Positions 33,730 through 45,700 of a stretch of DNA of 64,000 nucleotides are shown here, in pieces. The notes under the pieces were generated by a model. The model did not search any database. It had not been told where the DNA came from and worked only from the letters and a program-made list of their open reading frames with translations. The translations under genes were made by a program, and so were the position numbers. This DNA comes from Cristatella mucedo (taxonomy: Eukaryota > Bryozoa > Phylactolaemata > Cristatellidae), in the NCBI GenBank assembly GCA_009760855.2, contig WPIO01000110.1, positions 779,501-843,500 of the forward strand. Reading direction: 5' to 3'. How positions within the stretch are numbered: position 1 is the first letter of the stretch; every line of letters starts with the position of its first letter.

Positions 33730-35755
33730 GCATTCGCAAATGTCGGCCGTAATGTAATGCTTGCACTATTTTCTTCGAATTATCCACCATTCCTGCCGCT
33801 AAGGCTGTGCACGCGTCAGCAGTTGCACAAGCCAAAAGACCGAACAGCCCACATTGTCCTTTTGGTCCGTCACGTTAGTCATAATATTCACATTGGCCGC
33901 ATTCTTTTGAATATTGTAATCACTAAAGACGTCCGTACCGCTGACCTTTTTGCGTACCCGCTGACCATCCTCGGATCGTTGCTCAGTCTCGTCTAGTGTT
34001 CCTGCTCCGGTGTTCCTGCTCAGGGAAATGTCGAGTTTGTCCAGCGACGCAACTTAAAAAGCCTTGACCAGGAAATACTGTCAGTGACGCTGGTCTTTTC
34101 GATCTGCAGCCAGACTCGTATACTGATGCAGTATGTGCTGATATATACACTGATGATGCAGTATGCGCTGACGTTTACACTGCTGATGCAGTATGCGCTG
34201 ATATACACACTGATGCAGTACGCGCTGACGTGTACGCTGATGCAGTATGCGCTGACGTATGCACTGATGCAGTATGCACCCAGACTGGAACGATAGCATC
34301 GATAGCATCACTGATGCAGTAAGCAGGAACCTTAGGAGTGCCCTCGACGTGCGTGCTCCCGTACATTCTGTCCGTAAATACAGAGTCGCGAAGATTCTTT
34401 TCAGCACCAGGAAACTTCAAAAGGTGCACCGTTTTAAGCGCAGGTTTGAGCCCCGCTTTAAAGAGACCGAATCTTACGACAATGTAGCAAATTTTAAATA
34501 CTTACTCCGAGTCCTTTCATTTTTCACTCGAAAAACCAAAGCCAGTGCCAGTCAGACCCAAACAGACAATTTTAAGACGGTAAGCAATTTGCTTGCCAAT
34601 TCTGAGAGGTCTCACTCTCCCCGTATTAACGAGTCGGTATACAAGTTTCCAACCTTTTTCACTCAAACGAAACTGCACACGTGCGTATCTCCATCAAGCC
34701 CCCTCTGACTAAAACAATTGAGCCCCAACCTGTGACTTTCCTTATTTGACTTTCCAAGGATTCTGCCAGCGAAGTGGCTGCGTTAGTTAAGTCGAGTAAA
34801 AAGAGCTCGTCTCCTGAAGACCCTACACCATCCCTTCTATGGTCTTCACTTTCAGATAAACGTAGGCCACCCATAACTACAATTTGTAATTCTTCACCGG
34901 AAAACAAGATTGTACTAAATTTCTTTAAATCGGCCATCGTTAGACCAATCCTAATAAAGTCTAGATTAAACTCAAAAGTCCTAGCAAACCATCGCCTATT
35001 TTCACTTCATATTTCTTGTCAAAAATTCTTTTAGACAAGTATATCACATCTAAGCTGGTCCGTGCATTTGTGAAATCCGGTCTTGACCTCTGTAACTCAC
35101 TGCTTGCCGGTCCAGCGGCCTGTGCAATCAGGCGCTTACAGCTGGTGCAAAACTCTGCAGGTAGGCTTGTCTGTACAAATCACACTACTTCTCGCCAACC
35201 TGCAGTGGCTACCAGTCAAGCAACGCATCGAGTTCAAGGTTTAGTCACTCTCTTTCAGGTCCCTTCATTCTTTGGCTCCAGTCTACTTATCAGATCTACT
35301 GCCCCACCAGGCTAAGCATCGTACCACCGGCTTTTTGGAATCTAACTGTTTACCTATACCTCGTGCAAACCTCAAATTCTCTGCAGACCGTGTCTTTAGT
35401 TCACATGCTCCCAAAGCCTGGCACTCACTCTCGACCTCAGTCGCGACATCCCCTGACTTTACCACATATAAAAATAAATTAAAGGTGCATCTATTTATCA
35501 CAGCGTTTAGCGGGTCCCTGTGATTCGTCCTGCATGTGCTTATGCGTGCAGACACTGTTTAATGCTGCCACTAACCACACTTGCATGCTGCCCCTGTGCA
35601 TGTCACCCCCTAACTATGTTACTCTTGCTGCTTATCAAGCATAATACTAATCACCGTTCAATAGAGTTTCCTTTGCAGCAATTGTAAAGCGCTTAGAAAG
35701 ATATTGAGTTCTTTGAGGGTGCTTTATCAAGTGTACTATTATTATTATTAGTATT
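33730..35755 (+). mobile_element. L2/CR1-type LINE, decayed, with endonuclease and RT remnants
   Basis: In order on the + strand: the end of an endonuclease-like frame (33830-33960; HVSHNIHIGRILLNIVIT resembles THxxGHxLDLVIT); a linker rich in Lys/Arg (34330-34690); an early RT block (34774-35030; AIVRPILIK and NHRLFSL resemble AxVxPLxK and NyRPiS); a jump over the catalytic RT core; then the thumb (SGLDLCNSLLAG, IRRLQLVQNSAGRLV) and the 3' UTR with the gggtgctttat/ATT tail. Several frameshifts and a large internal deletion make it inactive. Confidence 0.8.
34116..34320. repeat. Minisatellite inside the LINE (unit near actgatgcagtatgcgctgac)
   Basis: Six or seven imperfect copies of a unit of about 27-33 bp. 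The array sits inside the LINE, between its endonuclease-like and linker remnants. Confidence 0.8.
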
Positions 35756-35899
35756 AAGGATTCTTGAAAAAATCCTCTAAGCAGCTTTTAGCTTACGTTG
35801 AAAAAAATAGATTGTAAGAAATCTTCCAGTCGAAAATTAAGAGGCTACTTTACTGAAACTGCTCTCCGCCGTGTAGCCAATTATATCATACGACAGCGA

Positions 35900-37060
35900 C
35901 GATGACAGGAATGTCACCACCCTAGTCGTTCCGAATCTATCAGCTGCCTTTGACATTATTGATCACGGGATCATACTTGAGCGATTGAGAACAATGATTG
36001 ATCTTGCAGACGAGGCACTGGCTTGGTTTAAATCTTACTTGTCCGATGGTGTTAAATTCGGGTGGGTGTGTGTGGGTGAGGTCTCATTCACCGGACGCGC
36101 CACATGTGTAGCCCCACAAGGGTCTGTACTCGGGTCTTTGCTGTTCTGCATTGTTACTGAACCCCTAGGAGAAGTGGTTTGGGGGCCCGTGGAATCAGCT
36201 ATAAATTTTATGCTGACGATATTCAGCTGCATTTTTCATTTTTAAAAACTTCGGATCTGCCATAGCGACTGATAAACTGAATGCTTGCCTTGCAGACATT
36301 CGATTCTGCATGTCAGCAAATTTCCAAAAAAAGTTAGACGACGTTATGACTGATCTGCTACTCATAAGGCGCCCTAAGCTTTCGTCACTGAACTAGAAGA
36401 TTTTTCTCTTCTAATAAGGGATGCTATAGTGCGACGATGACCACGCGCTTGAAATTAAGGTATCGTCTTTGACAACTGCCTAAATTTGGAAAATATCGTA
36501 GTAAATACAGCCTCTACAGCTACCGAGCACTTCCGATCCCTGCCTAAGATTATGGACTGTCCTCCACTGTGGCTCGCTAAAATTTTACTAGCTCCCTGGT
36601 TCTGTTTAATAATAAGAATAATAATACACTTGATTAAGCGCCCTCAGAGAACTCAATATTTTTCTAGGCGCCTTACATTTGCTGCAAAGGAAACACGATC
36701 AAATGGTTAGTGGTAGCATGCTCGATCGCATGTATGTCTAGGCTAGATTATTGCAATTCCCTTTTGGCTGGGCTACCAAAAAGCCATACGGCCTCCACTC
36801 CAGCGGGTTATGATATGGATGCAAAGCACGTGTCAGCGAATCACAGAAGTTCAGCCATGTGTCTCCGTTGCCGAAGGATCTTCGATGGCATCCAGTTGAT
36901 CAAAGGATACAGAGCAAAGTTCTTATGCTGACCCGCAAGGTCGGCCATGGCTTGGCTCCTTCATACCTAGCTGAGCGGGTGCACCATTTTCAGCCTCCTC
37001 GTGCCCTCAGGTTCTTTATGGATTTAATAAATTAGCTGTCTCATTCCCTACGCTTAAGAA
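35900..37060 (+). mobile_element. Second LINE fragment with RT core
   Basis: The translation shows LSAAFDIIDHGIILERLRTM, a frame with PQGSVLGSLLF (the RT motif before the catalytic YADD block, whose YADD itself is lost), DKLNACLADIRFCMSANF, then after an insertion MSRLDYCNSLLAGLPKS and a thumb-like GHGLAPSYLAERV. The thumb differs from that of the 12-kb LINE, so this looks like a separate CR1-like family. Inactive. Confidence 0.75.
36607..36715 (-). mobile_element. LINE 3' tail inserted in antisense
   Basis: Reverse complement of the 12-kb LINE tail: cctttgcagcaaatgtaaggcgcctag, then gagttctctgagggcgctt and an ATT-type run. RT sequence of the host LINE resumes on the right, so this is a nested insertion. 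Confidence 0.75.
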
Positions 37061-37580
37061 CGGTTGAAGACGGAAGATTTTGCTCTGCAGGTCTTGGACT
37101 GTTGAACACACTTGCGTAATTCTTATGCAACGACGTCGACTCTCAGCAGGCAACTGTGGAAAATTAATGGCTACCGCATGCGTATCGAACGCTTTTGTTT
37201 AGGCTTTGCTTTCCTCTTTAGAAAACTCTCATGCGTAACACCCGCTTAGTCTGTGTGGTTTTGTCGAGCTACAGACGGAGATGAAAGTGTGCTCTAGTAT
37301 GGCGCCGCTGTGAGCTTTGTACTTAGACCTGCGAACAATTTAGTGCTTGCTACTAACCAGGGATCCCACTAAATAGCAGCGCGTGTCTCTATTCTGATTG
37401 GCTGCACCACGCTTGTCTAAGCATGTCTAAGTTTGTCTAAGCATGACACTTGGGTGCTTTTGCACGCTCGATGCCAAGATGTTTGCTTTGCTTGAAAGTA
37501 GCTCTTCATTATTACTTCACTTGTTGCGAGATGTGAAGCACACGCATACTTATTCAGTTCTCTTAAGGATCTTGCGACCT

Positions 37581-37951
37581 TGCCCTCCGCACGACCTGTC
37601 GTCGGGCTGGGTAGCGCGACCGAGCAACAAGTCTGTTGGCTCCAGCACCAAACACTTTATTTCAAGCTACGCCGGCCAAGCTCAGTCTACACACACTAGA
37701 CGGCTGCCGGCGTCGAGGGATCTCGCCCTCCCCTCCCCGGTGTACTCCTCCGACCACCCTTATATTTCATGCATGCGTTGTTTTTCGCACTGTCGGGCCA
37801 TTGTTCGTTCCGAACCCGCCTGACAGCTGGCGGCAGTTTGTGGTAGATTGATGACCCCCCAGATGCCGCCAGTACATGGATTTGGGCAGGACTGACTCAT
37901 CGTCTGTGCCCTTCCACCGGTCGTCGTGAGCTTGCAGCTGCGTAGGCAGCT

Positions 37952-37984
<33 letters not shown>

Positions 37985-38038
37985 ATCGCAAGGTCTCTGC
38001 CCAGTGCTCGCAGGCTGCAAGAGTCGTGTTCCTTCACA
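37581..38038 (-). mobile_element. LTR-like element (solo), copy 2
   Basis: Second copy of the repeat at 32218. Read on the - strand it starts TGTGAAGG and ends GGAGGGCA, so it has TG...CA ends. It contains aaatataaggg as a TATA-like box and, about 110 bp later, gaaataaagtg as a polyA-like signal, the arrangement expected of an LTR. A GA microsatellite (37952-37982) has grown inside it. No internal retroviral or retrotransposon gene is adjacent. Confidence 0.6.
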
Positions 38039-38880
38039 GGCATAGATAAAATACTAATCATTACTATTACTATTATTAATGTTATTATTATTATTAACGC
38101 TACCTACGCCACTCCGCCTCCGTTGGTTTGACTGACATTGTTGAAGGGGCTGCAGTCACTATAAAGCTCGGCTCCTGTCTGTCTGGCGAGAAAAAGTGAT
38201 GGTATCTTACCGTGAACTGTGTAAGAAAGGTTTTCGCTTGCTTGAACATGAGCATTGACGATTTCAGACCAAGTGCATCCGGCTGGCTTCAAATATCTCC
38301 CGTGACGACGTCTCCGCTTTAAGTGCGTTAACCGCAGCTTTTTGGAAGCAGCAACGACAAGCAGGGATATTTTGCACTTCCGTCACATGATAACCAGCTT
38401 TTGTAGCAAATTTCATCATGGCGTGCTTAACATCCGAATTCTATGAATAGTAGGGTGCAGTACCGGAAGATTTGTATTGATCTTCTTTATATTTAAATGA
38501 ACCGCTTAGATTGTGATGACGTTACCGCTGACTGCCTGAACTAACCGCGTTGGTAAGCAACCGAATCGTGAAATCGTCCAAGGACAAGGACACGCCATTG
38601 GAAGCAAAGATGAAAGGCTAAAAGGGAATGGCTAGCAGCGAAGTGTACCTGAAATCTCCTGCTCTCAAAGCGCGGGCGCGATGCTTCAAATTTCAGCTAA
38701 CGACAATCGCTGCTGAAAGTACTTCGCACTCAAATTGCTTCTACTAACGTATTGACCTACTCTTTTGGCAAGCAAATATGCATGCACGCATATATAAATA
38801 AATATATATATATATATGTTTTTTATATATTCAAGTAAACCCGCTTAGTATAGTATTTAATTATTCAATAATTTAGCGGA
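38039..38880. other. Intergenic AT-rich stretch
   Basis: Short TTA/ATT runs at 38050-38097 and a TA run at 38790-38820. No gene recognised. Confidence 0.5.
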
Positions 38881-39097
38881 CGCGGTGGCAGCCGAATCGC
38901 GACGTCCACCGCCAGTGACGTTTATCTAAAGCGGCCCAAGCGCATCAGCCCATCGCTCGTACGCTTCGAAAGGCCGAGCGTTGGCCGCGGCGGTCGCGAA
39001 GCGTCAGCAAGGTCAGCAAGGCCGGGCGATCGCTCCCGGCTTTTCTTATGCCGAATACCCGACTTCGTTCTGCGGCCGACGCGTCCGACGTGCGCCC

Positions 39098-39165
39098 ACA
39101 CACACACGAACACACACACACACGAACACACACACACGCACGCACATACACACACACCCACGGCC
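39098..39165. repeat. CA microsatellite upstream of vitellogenin 3
   Basis: Interrupted CA dinucleotide run about 0.85 kb before the TATA box. Long apparent ORFs over this region on both strands are products of the repeat and the high GC content. Confidence 0.85.
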
Positions 39166-39169
39166 CGTC

Positions 39170-39995
39170 CCTGCGAGAGAGACGCCGACCTCGCTTCACT
39201 AATCTCGAGCGACCGGCGGCGCGTCCAGCGCAGGCGTTCCACTGCCGCCGCATTGGCTCGAAGTCGGAGCAGCTCCTTTTGCGCCGCCTCTTCGCGTGCA
39301 GCTCACAATTGCTCCGCCGCGCCCTCTCCTGCTCCTGCTCCTGCTGCAACTACCCCGCCCCCACCGTGCTCCGTCGGCCTGCTCCCGGCGCCTCAAGACG
39401 CGCTCAGAGCGCGCTCGCTCTTCGCTCGCTCTTCGCTCGCTCTTCGCTCCCGGCGCTCGCGGAGCGCCGACGCTCCGACGTCGGCGCTCCGCGACCGCCG
39501 GTGCGCACGTGCGCAGCTGGCGGCCGCCTCTGCCGCAGGTTCGCGGAAGTTCGCTCGATCTCGCGGTGCGGCGCTGGGTTGCGGCCGCGAGTTGCTGCGC
39601 GAGAACCTGCAGTTGCGGCCGCGACTGCCGCAGGCAGACTGCGACTGGTGCAGCAGCTGGCGAGCGAGCGCTCGCCAAGCGGCGGCGGTGGCGAAGTCCG
39701 GCGGCGGCGAAGGCGTCGGCCCCGGCGCTCCGCCGCCGCCGGAGCCGACGCCTTCGCAGCGGTCACGCAGCGGCGCGGCGGCGGCTCTGTACGCGCGGTC
39801 GCTCTTGCCACGCTGTTGTCGTCGCGGCCGAGAGAAAGAGAGCGGCGTTGCTACCAGCGTGACCTCGCGCGGCGCGGCCTCCGCCCCGCGGGCGCGAAAC
39901 GCCAACAATAGCAGCGCCCCGCTCGCCCGCCGGCGCGCGCTCGCTCCGAGCTGTGCACATGCTGGCACCAACAAGTCATCCAAAGGGAACGGCCA
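39170..39995 (+). promoter_or_regulatory. GC- and CpG-rich upstream region of vitellogenin 3
   Basis: Very GC-rich, CpG-dense sequence with short repeats such as cttcgctcgct and gcggcggcg, ending at the TATA box. It resembles a CpG island. Long ORFs run in all frames here, as expected from stop-codon depletion. I saw no classical estrogen response element (GGTCAnnnTGACC) by eye. Confidence 0.5.
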
Positions 39996-39999
39996 GGGG

Positions 40000-40007
40000 T
40001 ATATAAG
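40000..40007 (+). promoter_or_regulatory. TATA box of vitellogenin 3
   Basis: TATATAAG 71 bp before the ATG, in the context gtatataagcgcccgagc, nearly identical to gene 2. An out-of-frame ATG at 40031 lies near the expected transcription start, so it may or may not be in the mRNA. Confidence 0.8.
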
Positions 40008-40070
40008 CGCCCGAGCGGCTGCAGAGAAGCATGTGCAACGCTCGCAGCACGTCAGTCGCCCGCCATCGAA

Positions 40071-42688
40071 ATGGCGTCAACGGCGGCGCTACTACTGTCG
40101 TCTGCCGCACTTTTAGGCGTCTGTCTGTCAGGTAGTTGACCAGGTGCTATCTGTCTCTCTCTCTCTCTGTCTCTCTCTCTCTCTCTTGCTGCTCGCCCCC
40201 TCGCTGGCGCTAGCCCCGTTGGGGCGCTGCCGGCTCGCGCCGGCGGCGCCGCTCCGTCCAAAGCGACGCTGGACGGTTACGGTTCGTTTCAGCTGGAGTA
40301 CCAACGTTTGGCTATTACCTCGAAAACGGCGTTCCGTACGGTGGCCAGCTATCCAAAGGCTCTTTCAGCGAGCTCAACAAGCCGGCGATCAACGCTAAAG
40401 GTCAGCTCCACGCGGCGCGTCAGCGAGGCGAGCTCGCGAGCTGACCAGCTACGGCGACAGCGTAGGACGCGTAGGCGACCACGCCTCCACCGCCAGGTGG
40501 CGCGCGTCGACGTCGCTTCCAGTCCGTGCGGTCGCAGTGCCTCCTCCCCCCCCCCTTCGCGTGCGCCTTATTAGCGGGCACGCAGCCGGACGCCGCGCCC
40601 GTTTACCGGTTTCCGTCCGCTGCGCGCGCACTCGTACAAGTGTTAGCGGCTGTACCAGCGACTGATCATTTCTGGGCGTGCAGGCTACCTAAAGAATAAG
40701 GCGTACGTCTACAAGTACGAGAGCCAAACATTGACCGGCATTCCTCAGGCCGACAACCAGTACGCAGGCATTAAGGTCAAGGCCACTTGCGTAGTCGAAT
40801 TCCAGACCGACACGCACGCCATCCTCACGGTAATGTCCAAGCTTCTTCCGCTCTTTTGTTTCGCAGACGACGCGGGCGAGCGATACGTGCGCGCGTCGAG
40901 GCGATTGCGGCGCGCCTTCTCGCGCGCGCGTCAGCAGACTGCGGCCGCTCACGTGCTCGCCGCGCCGCGCCTTCTGCGCGCCGCCCGCAGCTGAAGAACG
41001 TGCTCTTCCTGCACGTCAACGGTGCCGTGGCCAACGTGGCCCTGTCGCCCAAGTGGCAGGTTCCGGACAGCGTCTTCAGCACGCTCAGCTTGGACCAGGA
41101 GAAGGCCGCCGCCGCCGCTTTGGCGCTGCCCGTCAAGTTCACGTGAGCGCCCAGCCCGGCGCTCGGCGAGCGAGCGACGCGCGGCGCCGGCGCGCGAGAG
41201 AGAGACGGAGCGCCGGAACAGAGCTGACGCACTCGCGCGCCGCGCGAGCGCGCGTGCCAGCGCACTCGTGCGCGCTCCTCCCGAACGCTCGCTCCTGCAG
41301 GTACAACAATGGCGTCGTGGATGGTCTAGAAGTGCTCGACGGCGACGCTCAGTGGTCCATCAACGTCAAGAAAGCAGTGCTCAACCTGATGCAGGTGATG
41401 ATGATGATGGCGCGAAAATGAAAGCGACGCAGGCGCCGTGGCCTTTCTTGCCTGGCTGCGCTTCGCGGCCCAAAAGCTTTGGCGTTCGATCTCGCTCGCG
41501 CGCGCGCGCGCGGCGAGACTCGCTCGCATCCAAAGCCAAAGAAAAGCTGGCTGATCGCTCGGTGGCAGCCACTTCAATCAACCCGGCGGCGGCGCCCGTT
41601 GCGGAACTCTTTATGGCGTGGCGCTTCGCTACCGTGGCCGCCGCCGCCGCGAAGAGCGAGCGTGCACCGGGTGCGGAGCTGGGTGCGGAGCACGGCATCT
41701 GAGCGATGCGATGTCCTTCTAACTCGCAGGTCAACATCAACATCAAGAGCAACGACATCGACGTTAGAATCAAGGCCTTGCCTCTGTCACCTGAGCCTCT
41801 CACCCTCGGAGATGCCAAGAGCGCGTCTGCCTCTGGCTCAGTCTACCGTCTGATGGAGGTACGACACTCTTCCGCTTCCGCTTCCGCCACCACCCTGTCG
41901 CCGTCCGGAGTGCTATTGCGCCGTCATGCGGAGAGCCCCCCCCCCCCCGTGAAATGGGAGGGAATAACTCGGTCCAGCCGGAGACGAACGTTGGAATATT
42001 TTTTACTTTCGAAGTTGGCGACTTAGCTCTGCGCTACGGTGCATGAAGGCTGCTCGTACGACTCGGCGGAGGCGAGCTCACGTGATTACTTCCGTTACAG
42101 GACGGAGTTGACGGCAAGTGCGTGTCCATCTACAAGATCCACTCGCCGCGAGAAGGCGATGAAGTTTTGCGCGTCACCAAGGTCAGGGACTACAGCAGCT
42201 GCATCGATCGCAAGAACTACACCAAGGACACAGTCGAGGGTCACGCGTGCATGTACGACACTCAGCCGGAGAAGCTGCAGGTGGGCGTGCGTGCGTGCAT
42301 CCGCGAGCTCGTCATCCGTCGTCGACGCTTTGCCGGATGTAGTGTGACTGTCGCAGGGAGGAGAATGGGGAGGGCTGAGCGGGCGCCGGCAGCCGACGGC
42401 TGCATCTGGGGGACTGCATCGCTCTCACACTCAGCTTCCTGTTCGCGCTACCGTCGCCGCCGCCACTACCCAGCTTTGGGCCCCATGCATCTAATCTCGC
42501 CGCCGCCGCCGCCACCGCCGCCACCGCCGTCGTTTTACCTGCGCTCGCTGTTTGCGGCCTCGCTGTATGCAGCATGTCGAGGCATGGAGCGAGCCTCGCT
42601 CAAGCCTCGAGCAAGCGGAGCATTGCTCCAATCGCGGAAGATCGACTTCGTGTTTCATCACCGCTTCGCGAAGTGGCGCAAAGGGTGG

Positions 42689-42747
<59 letters not shown>

Positions 42748-45700
42748 CGCTCTCTCTCTCGCCCTCGTGTCTTCTGTGGATTGCCGTCGCTGCCATCTCC
42801 GTGCGAAAGAACCAGCGTCTCAGCGCCACCGCCGTAGCTGTAGCCAGGCTGCCACGTTGTCGCTTTGCAGAACCCGCTGACGATCAACGGTCACGCCGAG
42901 TTCGAGCTGATTACCTCCGAGAACAGCAACAAGTTCATAATTAAGAAGGCGACGTTCGGTAGCCAGCACCTGTTCAGCAGTAACACGCAGCAGCTGGCTG
43001 ACCTGCAAAACTTTGTCGGTGTCTTCACCAAGTATGTGACGATTGACCGGCGTCATTCTTTCTCTCTCACTTTCTCTCTCGCTCTCTCTCGAGCGCTCGA
43101 GCATTCGGACGGCGGCTCGGGGTTTGGCTGGCTTGGCTCGCCGTGACCTCTGACCTCTGTTTTTTCTCGCCGCCGCCTCGCCCAGTCAAACGCTGAAGCT
43201 GATCGACGAGCAGCCAATCAGCACGCCCGCCGCCGCGTACGAGGCCTTCAAGTGGAGGACGGTCGAGGAGCCGCTGACGCTGCACCTGACGCCCGACGCC
43301 GTCGAGACGCTGGAGCTCAACACGAATGAGAAGCTGCAAAAGGTGGGCGGCGCAGGCAGGCGTGTACGAGCGAGGCCGAGAGTCAGAGCGGCAGTGAGAC
43401 GAAGCCGCCGGAACAGAGCTCAGCCGGCGGCGATATCGCACTCTGTCTGATTGCTGCGCCGAGGCTCGGGGGCGACGCTGGATGGACGAAGCGCGAGCGA
43501 GCGCTCCGCCCCCGTAGCGCGCGTGACCTCGAGCGCTCGCCTCGCCGTCGTGCAGATCGCATCCATCTTGAATGCGATCGACGTCGCCTCGCGAGACCTG
43601 CAGACGTATGAGCAGCACGTGCCGCTGTTCGTCCAACTGACGGACGTGCTCAAGAAGTGCCGCGTCGCCGAGCTGGACGCTATCTGGCGCCAGTACGCCC
43701 TCGGAGTGTCGTCACAACAGCAGAACGAAATCAAGCGCGAAAAGTGAGCTGGCGCTGCGGCCAACACCTGCTGCTTTCGGCGCCTCCGCGGCAGAGCAGC
43801 ACCGGAGCCGCGGCGACGCCGGTCGCGGCGAATGCTTGAGCAAATGCCACGAAGCACCGTGCGAAACAACGGGGCTGGTGCTCCGTATCTCGAGTCGCAC
43901 CGAGGGTCCGAAGCGGCAGAGCCGCCCAGACATGCCAAAGGGGCAGGGGCGATGAGACAAGGAGGTCGCATATCCACGACACCCCGCCCCCACTGCGTCG
44001 GGGTTTCCGTTTGACTCGACCAATGCACCAATGCGAGTGCGCCGCTTCTGCTTCGTAGGCGGGTGCTGCTCGACGCCCTGATCGCCATTGGCGAGGACAA
44101 GGTGAGCATGTTCCTCTTGGAAAAGATCGAGAAAGGACAGGTCGAGGATGCCAACACCGTGTGGCACATACTCACCTCCGTCAACGTTAACCAGCGGCCG
44201 AGCATCATCAAGATTGAGAAGCTGTCGGTAAGCGCCTCCGCTGCCATCGAGCCTCGCTTCGCCGCGCTGGGAACGAGCGACGCGATGCGACACGTGTCTC
44301 CACGACACGCTCCGTTCTATACGCGCGCAGGCTCTCGTCGACCAGTTCTCCAAGTACGGAGCCGAGCGCCGGGCGGCGCTGCTCGCCCTCGGCTCGCTCG
44401 CTCGCCGCTTCATTCGGGAGACGTACGTCAACGCCACCGTCGGCAGCGGCGACATCCAGGCGGCCAGCGGCGTCAAGATGGCCGTCGCCAAGAAGCTGCA
44501 GACTCTGCTGTCGACCACGACCTGCCCCGAGGAGATGATGGTCGTTTTGAAGGCCATCGCCAACGCCGGCATCGACGAGCTTTTCGCGGACGTGGCCAAG
44601 ATTGCGCAACACAAGCAGGGCTACCCAGCCGACGTCAGGGCTCAGGCCGTGCTCGCCATGGCTCGCATGTCCAAGGCAGTGCAGAGCAAGGTTCGCTCGA
44701 GGCGCTCTCGCGCTCGCGCGCCTGAACCCCTGCCGTCGGCGTCGGCGGGCCCGACGCGAGCGTGCGAGACGGCGGATGAGCGCAACAATGACGACGGTCG
44801 AAAAAACGCTTCGACGCCGCGGCTTCTCTCGCTGAGTGCTTTGCTCGGCGTCGCTTCGGCGGCGAACGGGACCGGCGCCGTGACCATGACATTCGCATGC
44901 GTGCACCGCAGGTTCAGCAGACGCTCCTTCCTCTGTACGCCTCCGCGGCGGAGGAGAGCGGCGTGCGCCTGACGGCGGCGTACACGATGCTGAAGAGGCA
45001 GCCGCTCAGCATGGGCACGCTGGAGTTCATGGTCCGCACTCTGCCCAACGTCGACGTCGACGCGGCCACAGCCATCCTGAGCAAGATGCGCGCGATCGCT
45101 GCAACGCCCGCCACCACCAACCCGTGCTTGCAGTCCATGTGAGAGTGCGCGGCGGCGGAGGAGGAGGAGGCGGCGGCGGCGGTGGTCCGGCCCCTGAGGG
45201 TGGTCCGGCCCCTGAGCCGTTCGGAGAAGACCCGTGCGAAGACGCTTAGCGAGCGCCTTTCGCCGGAGGCTGGCGCGATAGACAGACTGAAACGCTGCTT
45301 CCGCCATAGGAAGCGAAAGCTGGCGACGGTGCTGAAGATGGTCAAGCCGCTGCCCGCGTCTCCCTACACCGGCTACCATCGAATTCCGCTGTTGAACAAC
45401 GGTTCGTGTTCGCGATCGGCGGAGCCGCCGGCCGCGATCTGGCTCCGGCTTGCGCCGGCCAAGTTGCCTCCGGTCCGCACGGTCCGCACGCCGCCGGCCC
45501 CCAGCCGCCGCCGCCGAGGCGTCGTAGCAGCTCGTCCCTCTGAAGCCGCTCGCTCGCTCTCGGCGCGCAGATCCGGCAACGCGCCAGGTGTTCATGGACG
45601 TGGCCTACGTCGGCGACCAGGCCTCCAAGATCCCGAAAATGGCGGCCGTCCACCTTCAAGTCCAAGGAGAGAGAGCTCACGCCCACCTGTTCAGCGTGAG

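Noticed and set aside
33730-38038. A full LTR retrotransposon bounded by the two LTR-like repeats at 32.2 and 37.6 kb
   Set aside because: The sequence between them is non-LTR LINE and TIR-like material, with no gag/pol order or primer-binding site.
39170-39995. Estrogen response elements in the vitellogenin 3 promoter
   Set aside because: No GGTCAnnnTGACC palindrome was found by eye; half-sites alone are too frequent to call.
39048-40116. Very long overlapping ORFs (up to 287 codons) upstream of gene 3
   Set aside because: All frames are open because the sequence is GC-rich and contains a CA repeat; composition is Arg/Ala/Pro with no domain, and the region ends at a TATA box.
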